This document shows positions 24,680 to 28,489 of a stretch of DNA of 28,489 nucleotides, in pieces. The DNA comes from UBA5314 sp964635975 (GTDB lineage: Bacteria > Bacillota > Syntrophomonadia > Syntrophomonadales > Syntrophomonadaceae). Under the pieces are notes generated by a model that saw nothing but the letters and a program-made list of their open reading frames with translations, was not told where the DNA came from and did no database searches. Location of the stretch: positions 1-28,489 of the forward strand of contig CAZWPO010000028.1 in NCBI GenBank assembly GCA_964635975.1, given 5' to 3'. Both the position numbers and the translations under genes were made by a program. The number at the start of each line of letters is the position of its first letter. Within the stretch, counting starts at the first letter, position 1.

Positions 24680-25927
24680 CTACTGAAGCAATTGCAGCAC
24701 CGTCTGCGGAATCTGGTTGGCCTGCGCCAGCATGGCTGTAGCAGATTGAACAAGTATCGAGTTCTTGGTGTATTCCGACATCTCCTTGGCCATATCTACG
24801 TCACGAATGCGGGATTCGGCCGCAGTAAGGTTTTCGGATGCAGTCTGCAAGTTGGTGATAGTATGCTCCATACGGTTCTGATAAGCACCCAGAGACGCCC
24901 TCTGTGCGGAAACCTTCTGTACCGCAGTATCAACTGCTGCTATGGTCACGTTTGCCTGCCAAACGGTACTTACATCCAATCCATTTATACCCAGTGCCTT
25001 GGCACCCATATCTCCGATGTTGGACATCATCATCTGATTTTCGTTAGCACCGATCTGGAAGGCGGTCGTCCCATCAGTAAGATGAGTATCTTGTGCGGCA
25101 GTTGTTTCGCTCCAACCATTCAATACATTGTTGGCAACATCTCGCATAACTCCTGTACTGCTCTTAAACGTAATGACCAGGCCGTTAATAGCTCCAGCAT
25201 ACCCCGCAGTGGCGGCTGTCATAGTAAAGGTACTGCTTACGACACCGGTCACTGTAGTGGCAGCCGTTACGAGACCGAATACGGCAGATAATGTAGTGCC
25301 GGCAGATACGGTTATGGTATTTGACATAGTGGTACCGTTCAGACAGTAAGATACAGTAACCGTATCCCCAACGGAAATGCCCAGTGAATTGGCATCTGCA
25401 TCACATACGGCTGATAATCCGGTTGTCATAACTGCATTGGCACCGGTTGACAACCTGATTAAGGCACTGGTATCTACACTGGATACGGCTGCAGATATTT
25501 TTCTGGACAGAGTCCCGTCCAACAGATTCATGGTATTAAACTGTGTAGTCTGGCTGATCCGGTCAATTTCACTGATAAGCTGGTTGATTTCGTTCTGCAA
25601 GGAGGTGCGGTCTTCGGCGGTATTGGTACCGTTGGCTGATTCAACAGCCAGTTCGCGCATACGCTGCAATATGGAGTGTTCTTCCTGCAGAGCACCCTCA
25701 GCGGTCTGAATCAAAGATATGCCATCCTGGGCATTTCTGGCTGCCTGATCCAGGCCTCTGATCTGGTTGCGCATTTTTTCTGAAATGGCCAGACCAGCAG
25801 CGTCGTCACCGGCGCTGTTGATCCGGTAGCCTGAAGACAATTTGGCCAGGGACTTGTTCTGCGCTGAGTTGTTAGCGTTGAGTCTATTCAGGGTATTTAA
25901 TGCTCCGACATTGTGGTTAATAATCAT
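24680..25927 (-). CDS. Flagellin 1 (with central-domain cysteines)
   Basis: This is a filament subunit of about 415 residues. The conserved N-terminal D0/D1 part runs to about residue 140 (MIINHNVGALNTLNRLN, SSGYRINSAGDDAAGLAIS, NAQDGISLIQTAEGAL). The C-terminal D1/D0 part has AESRIRDVDMAKEMSEYTK and ends MLAQANQIPQTVLQLLQ, the FliS-binding end. The middle (about 145-320) is Ser/Thr-rich, fitting glycosylation, and contains two cysteines (in AVCDADAN and VSYCLNG), rare in flagellins. The start is the ATG at 25927 after AAGGAGGAA. The frame stays open 228 bp upstream, but that part is not flagellin and overlaps the leader. A sigma-28 promoter is at 26187-26213. The gene shares a terminator with maf. 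Confidence 0.95.
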   Translation of the reverse strand: MIINHNVGALNTLNRLNANNSAQNKSLAKLSSGYRINSAGDDAAGLAISEKMRNQIRGLDQAARNAQDGISLIQTAEGALQEEHSILQRMRELAVESANGTNTAEDRTSLQNEINQLISEIDRISQTTQFNTMNLLDGTLSRKISAAVSSVDTSALIRLSTGANAVMTTGLSAVCDADANSLGISVGDTVTVSYCLNGTTMSNTITVSAGTTLSAVFGLVTAATTVTGVVSSTFTMTAATAGYAGAINGLVITFKSSTGVMRDVANNVLNGWSETTAAQDTHLTDGTTAFQIGANENQMMMSNIGDMGAKALGINGLDVSTVWQANVTIAAVDTAVQKVSAQRASLGAYQNRMEHTITNLQTASENLTAAESRIRDVDMAKEMSEYTKNSILVQSATAMLAQANQIPQTVLQLLQ

Positions 25928-26180
25928 ATAATTTTTCCTCCTTAGAATAGATTTTGCGAACTTCCGTTTTCGCAAAGCTCCCTCCGGAAGGAGCCGTGTC
26001 TGCAGCGCGCTACTGCAAAAAAGAACGAGGTTCTGTTTTCTAAAATCGCCTCTAGCAATTATTGGAAAACATCTTCCTCGTCCCTGAGAAACTAGCTGTA
26101 CAGAAACAAATTGAGCAAACTCACTGTCCTTCCTGACAAACCCGAGTTTGCTCATCCCTGCACCTATTCAACTGTCTCTA
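25928..26180 (-). promoter_or_regulatory. Flagellin 1 leader with CsrA-type GGA hairpins
   Basis: The untranslated leader, about 250 nt, has three hairpins on the minus strand that show GGA in the loop. At 26112-26154 an 11-bp perfect stem has a 21-nt loop; inside it TGTC and GACA flank AGGAAG. At 25977-25994 GCTCC and GGAGC flank TTCCGGAG. At 25953-25976 an 8-bp perfect stem flanks AACGGAAG. The Shine-Dalgarno AAGGAGGAA follows. CsrA dimers bind such loops and block ribosome access; B. subtilis hag is the known model. The remaining gap 26214-26450 holds the csrA promoter and leader. Confidence 0.65.
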
Positions 26181-26186
26181 CTGTAT

Positions 26187-26213
26187 GTATCGTATTTAAC
26201 TGGATAGACTTTA
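26187..26213 (-). promoter_or_regulatory. Sigma-28 promoter of flagellin 1
   Basis: On the minus strand TAAA (26210-26213, continuing TAAAGTCT) is followed after exactly 15 bp by TACGATAC (26187-26194). CGATA of the -10 box is intact. It is the only good match in the 523-bp gap and implies a leader of about 250 nt. Confidence 0.62.
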
Positions 26214-26284
26214 ATCCTAAATTGGGCATCATTTCAGATGATTAATTTGTCATTTCATCGGCGAACTAGTCGTAATTATCTACC

Positions 26285-26313
26285 TTAAGTATTTCCTGAT
26301 TCTGTACGATAAT
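26285..26313 (+). promoter_or_regulatory. Possible sigma-A promoter of csrA copy 1
   Basis: TTAAGT (26285-26290) and GATAAT (26308-26313) are separated by 17 bp on the plus strand, about 140 bp before the csrA ATG. The leader this implies contains the two hairpins at 26340-26379. Confidence 0.45.
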
Positions 26314-26339
26314 AATATTAATGGAACAAATGAAAAAGT

Positions 26340-26379
26340 TTTCATCAGGGATGAAATAGCCGCTTCGGTAGGATACCGA
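26340..26379 (+). promoter_or_regulatory. csrA copy 1 leader hairpins (possible autoregulation)
   Basis: Two hairpins lie in tandem in the plus-strand leader. TTTCATC and GATGAAA pair around AGG, placing CAGGGATG, close to the CsrA consensus ARGGAUG, at the tip. TCGGTA and TACCGA then pair around a loop of GGA exactly. The Shine-Dalgarno GGAGG follows at 26439-26443. This suggests CsrA represses its own translation, as in other bacteria. Confidence 0.5.
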
Positions 26380-26450
26380 TTTTTATTACGGCTTTAGCAT
26401 CCCATTATTTTTGCCTGAGTAATTATTTTTATTAGTTCGGAGGTATGGCT

Positions 26451-26618
26451 ATGCTGGTTCTGGGCAGAAGACCAGGAGAATACGTGGTTATCAATGAAAA
26501 CATTATCGTTAAAGTGGTGAAGGATGAGAAGTCCGGCCTGCGCCTGGCCATTGATGCTCCGCGGGAAATCAAGATCGTGCGCGGCGAGATTTTTGAGAGA
26601 GAAAGAGCATCATCATAA
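26451..26618 (+). CDS. csrA: Carbon storage regulator CsrA, copy 1
   Basis: CsrA is a small RNA-binding dimer that represses translation by binding GGA in hairpin loops near ribosome sites; in flagellated Firmicutes its main target is flagellin mRNA. The product is 55 residues and starts MLVLGRRPGEY. The RNA-contacting positions L4, R6 and R44 are kept, and the core KVVKDEKSGLRLAIDAP matches the family, although GRRPGEY replaces the common TRKxGE form. I chose the ATG at 26451, 7 nt after GGAGG; an ATG six bases upstream is too close to that site. It is divergent from flagellin 1, and a bidirectional terminator follows. No fliW is seen in the window. Confidence 0.93.
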   Translation: MLVLGRRPGEYVVINENIIVKVVKDEKSGLRLAIDAPREIKIVRGEIFERERASS

Positions 26619-26633
26619 TAAGCTCTTCAATGT

Positions 26634-26671
26634 GGAAAAAACAGCGGAGAAAATTCTCCGCTGTTTTGTTT
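26634..26671. terminator. Bidirectional terminator between csrA copy 1 and flagellin 2
   Basis: ACAGCGGAGAA (26641-26651) and TTCTCCGCTGT (26654-26664) form an 11-bp stem with a run of A residues before it and T residues after it. It serves csrA copy 1 on the plus strand and flagellin 2 on the minus strand. Confidence 0.9.
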
Positions 26672-26695
26672 GTGAGTTGGAGTTTTTTGCTTTGA

Positions 26696-28057
26696 TTACT
26701 GGAGCAGCTGCAGCACACCCTGCGGGATCTGGTTGGCCTGAGCCAGCATCGCGGTAGCGGCCTGAGAAAGTATGCTCTGCTTGGTGAAAGCCATCATTTC
26801 CTTGGCCATGTCTACGTCGCGAACCCGGGATTCGGCAGCAGTCAGGTTTTCCGAAGATGTTCCCAGGTTATTGATGGTGTGCTCTAATCTGTTCTGCATA
26901 GCACCGAGTTTGGCACGTTCACTGGAAACTGTACTCAAAGCTGTGTTAATGGTTGTGATGGAAGTATTAGCTCCAGCCTGGGTGGTCAATACCAGCGCAT
27001 CCACGCTCAGAGAAGATGCACTCATATTATTAATGGACAGCGTGGTATTCTGGTCAGCATTGGCTCCGATATGGAACTTAACCGCATTGTCAACTACAGT
27101 GTAGTCGGCGTCGTCAGCATCAGCACCGAAACCGGTTTCTAAGGTGAACTCAAATCCGCCTAAATTGAGGCTTTCTCCCTGGTAATCCAGGCCGGTAATT
27201 GATGCCGTTGCATCCCCGGTAAGCGCCAGGTCGATACTGGTCGCCTGCAGGTCAAACTCCAAGGTTCCGTTTGCAGTAACATTTTGAGTAGAAAAATCAA
27301 ATGTAATGCCGCCGATGGTCAAATCGGCATCTATGGCCTGCCCTGACGATGTTGTAATAGTCCCATCCGGACCGGTCAGGGTAAAATCGGCGGTTGCGCC
27401 AAAATTGGAGACCGTCAGGCTGTAGGATCCGTATTGAACACCGCTGGCCACGGTGATATCAGCAGCATCGCCACCGAAGGCCGCCGCTGTAATAGCTGTA
27501 GCGCCGCTGGTCACGGTTTCTTCGTCGGTTCCGGCATCGGTTATAGTAATCGTGTAAGAACCGCCAGCCAGGGAAGCACCGGTTGCCTCCAAACCTTGCA
27601 GTACGGCAACGCCTCCGGTCTTGGTGGCTACTTTACCCATGTCGCCGTTTAACAGCTTCTTGGTATTGAACTCAGTCGAAGTTGAAATTCTGGTAATTTC
27701 AGAGGTCAGCTGATCGATTTCCTTTTGGATCTCAGCCCGGTCAGCATCAGTGTTGGTGTCGTTGGCGGACTGGACCGCCAGCTCGCGCATGCGCTGGAGG
27801 ATGCTGTGGGTTTCACTTAAGGCACCTTCAGCCGTCTGAATTAGAGAGATACCGTCCTGGGCGTTTCTGGAAGCCTGGTCCAGGCCCCTGATCTGTCCGC
27901 GCATTTTTTCAGAAATGGCGAGACCCGCGGCATCATCACCAGCACGGTTGATGCGATAGCCTGAAGACAGCTTTTCCAAAGATTTGCTCTGGGTGGCGTT
28001 GTTGGTTGACAATTGACGATAGGTGTTTAATGCTGCAATATTGTGGTTAATAATCAT
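26696..28057 (-). CDS. Flagellin 2
   Basis: This 453-residue filament subunit has the conserved N-terminus (MIINHNIAALNTYRQLS, SSGYRINRAGDDAAGLAIS, ILQRMRELAVQSAN) and C-terminus (AESRVRDVDMAKEMMAFTK, then MLAQANQIPQGVLQLLQ). The ends are very like flagellin 1, but the central domain (about 145-365) is unrelated in sequence, longer, and rich in Thr, Ala, Gly and Asp with repeated Ig-like strand patterns (SYTITITDAGTDEE, YGSYSLTVSNFG, ADFTLTGPDG). It has no cysteine. The Ser/Thr content suits glycosylation by Maf. The ATG at 28057 follows CAGGGAGGAAG. A sigma-28 promoter is at 28162-28189. The leader has CsrA-type hairpins. Confidence 0.96.
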   Translation of the reverse strand: MIINHNIAALNTYRQLSTNNATQSKSLEKLSSGYRINRAGDDAAGLAISEKMRGQIRGLDQASRNAQDGISLIQTAEGALSETHSILQRMRELAVQSANDTNTDADRAEIQKEIDQLTSEITRISTSTEFNTKKLLNGDMGKVATKTGGVAVLQGLEATGASLAGGSYTITITDAGTDEETVTSGATAITAAAFGGDAADITVASGVQYGSYSLTVSNFGATADFTLTGPDGTITTSSGQAIDADLTIGGITFDFSTQNVTANGTLEFDLQATSIDLALTGDATASITGLDYQGESLNLGGFEFTLETGFGADADDADYTVVDNAVKFHIGANADQNTTLSINNMSASSLSVDALVLTTQAGANTSITTINTALSTVSSERAKLGAMQNRLEHTINNLGTSSENLTAAESRVRDVDMAKEMMAFTKQSILSQAATAMLAQANQIPQGVLQLLQ

Positions 28058-28155
28058 ATTTATCTTCCTCCCTGAAGTTTATAGTGAGAATCCTTTCTCA
28101 CAAATTTACCCTTTCCGGATAAGGGTGTCTTGGCGGTGGCCAACCGCTGCTTATG
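28058..28155 (-). promoter_or_regulatory. Flagellin 2 leader with CsrA-type GGA hairpins
   Basis: In the leader of about 98 nt, read on the minus strand, ACCCTT and AAGGGT (28108-28126) pair around a 7-nt loop containing CCGGA. GTGAGAA and TTCTCAC (28084-28101) then pair perfectly around the tetraloop AGGA. The Shine-Dalgarno CAGGGAGGAAGA (28062-28073) contains a third GGA. The order of two GGA hairpins followed by a GGA ribosome site is the same as next to flagellin 1. Confidence 0.7.
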
Positions 28156-28161
28156 ATATTT

Positions 28162-28189
28162 TTATCGACAAATTCTTCGCCGGACTTTA
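28162..28189 (-). promoter_or_regulatory. Sigma-28 promoter of flagellin 2
   Basis: On the minus strand TAAA (28186-28189, continuing TAAAGTCC) is followed after 16 bp by GTCGATAA (28162-28169), one mismatch from GCCGATAA. It lies about 105 bp before the flagellin 2 ATG. Confidence 0.7.
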
Positions 28190-28355
28190 TACCTAATTTG
28201 TAGAAAATCAAAATCATGATTAAGTTTTTTTGTCGGTTCATGGCTTTATGTGTCATAAATCCCATATTTGCCATCTTTTGTGTTACAATCATAGCTAGAG
28301 TTATTTGCAGCCGCATATTATTAATAATAATTGTGCAAACAACGGAGGGATAGAT

Positions 28356-28489
28356 GTGCTGGTTCTCGGTAGAAGACCCGGAGAATACATCGTCATCAAT
28401 GAAAACATCATCGTCAAAGTAGTAAAAGACGAGAAGTCCGGGCTGCGCCTGGCTATTGATGCGCCCAAGGAAGTCAAAATAATGCGCGG
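28356..28489 (+). CDS. csrA: Carbon storage regulator CsrA, copy 2 (cut by window end)
   Basis: The first 44 residues of a second CsrA are present, starting at a GTG about 8 nt after CGGAGGG. They differ from copy 1 at only four positions (12, 38, 40 and 43), all conservative, so the two are close paralogues. L4, R6 and R44 are kept. The gene runs off the right edge. It is divergent from flagellin 2, just as copy 1 is divergent from flagellin 1. The upstream gap shows no promoter on the plus strand that I can support. Confidence 0.92.
   Translation, partial: MLVLGRRPGEYIVINENIIVKVVKDEKSGLRLAIDAPKEVKIMR

Noticed and set aside
24671..25291. Plus-strand open frame of 206 codons opposite flagellin 1
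   Set aside because: It is antisense to the conserved C-terminal half of flagellin; no ribosome site or family match is seen.
25928..26155. A 76-codon in-frame extension of flagellin 1
   Set aside because: The extension has no flagellin features, the universal MIINHN start with an AAGGAGGAA ribosome site lies downstream, and the stretch overlaps the structured leader.
26524..26757. Plus-strand open frame overlapping csrA copy 1 and its terminator
   Set aside because: It is out of frame with csrA, runs through the terminator hairpin and into the 3' end of flagellin 2; it is a shadow.
28098..28316. Minus-strand open frame of 72 codons upstream of flagellin 2
   Set aside because: It covers the sigma-28 promoter and leader hairpins, has no good ribosome site and no recognisable domain.

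Overview
The window looks like a chromosomal piece of a motile, Gram-positive-type anaerobe of the Clostridia, most likely Syntrophomonas-like. The clues are a long-form ribosome hibernation factor next to secA and prfB, strong AGGAGG-type ribosome sites with frequent GTG and TTG starts, a split transketolase, and a Maf/pseudaminic acid flagellin-glycosylation island. The genus is inferred from gene content only; no database was searched.

Left part (1-8750, all minus strand, read right to left): a zinc-ribbon protein, long HPF, secA, motA, motB, prfB (with its programmed +1 frameshift) and the two halves of transketolase. The motor genes sit inside the usual secA-prfB pair. A 101-bp near-perfect palindrome lies between the transketolase halves, and part of a second copy lies at the window's left edge.

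Middle part (8893-12284): a late-flagellar cluster (flaG, fliS, a FliT-like and a FlgN-like chaperone) on the minus strand, without fliD. Divergent from it is a gene for an unusual calcium-loop protein followed by a 58-residue YjfB-type motility protein. Both sides carry sigma-28-like promoters. A Phd-antitoxin/Uma2-nuclease fusion gene follows (12432-13181), with its promoter between two identical TCGTACGA palindromes.

Right part (13457-28489): a ten-gene minus-strand operon for a pseudaminic-acid-type sugar (pseB, pseC, methylase, pseF, pseG, a beta-propeller protein, an epimerase, a hexapeptide acyltransferase, a WbqC-like protein, pseI), preceded by a near-consensus sigma-28 promoter. A divergent maf glycosyltransferase follows. 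Then come two copies of a divergent module: flagellin on the minus strand and csrA on the plus strand. The second csrA is cut by the window end. Both flagellin leaders contain tandem hairpins with GGA in the loop and a GGA-rich Shine-Dalgarno region, the hallmark of CsrA translational control. The leader of the first csrA has similar hairpins.

Taken together, the region encodes filament export and assembly (FlaG, FliS, FliT/FlgN-like), the filament itself (two flagellins), its sugar coat (Pse operon and Maf), and a two-layer control circuit (sigma-28 transcription, CsrA translation). No tRNA, rRNA, CRISPR array or intact transposase gene was seen.
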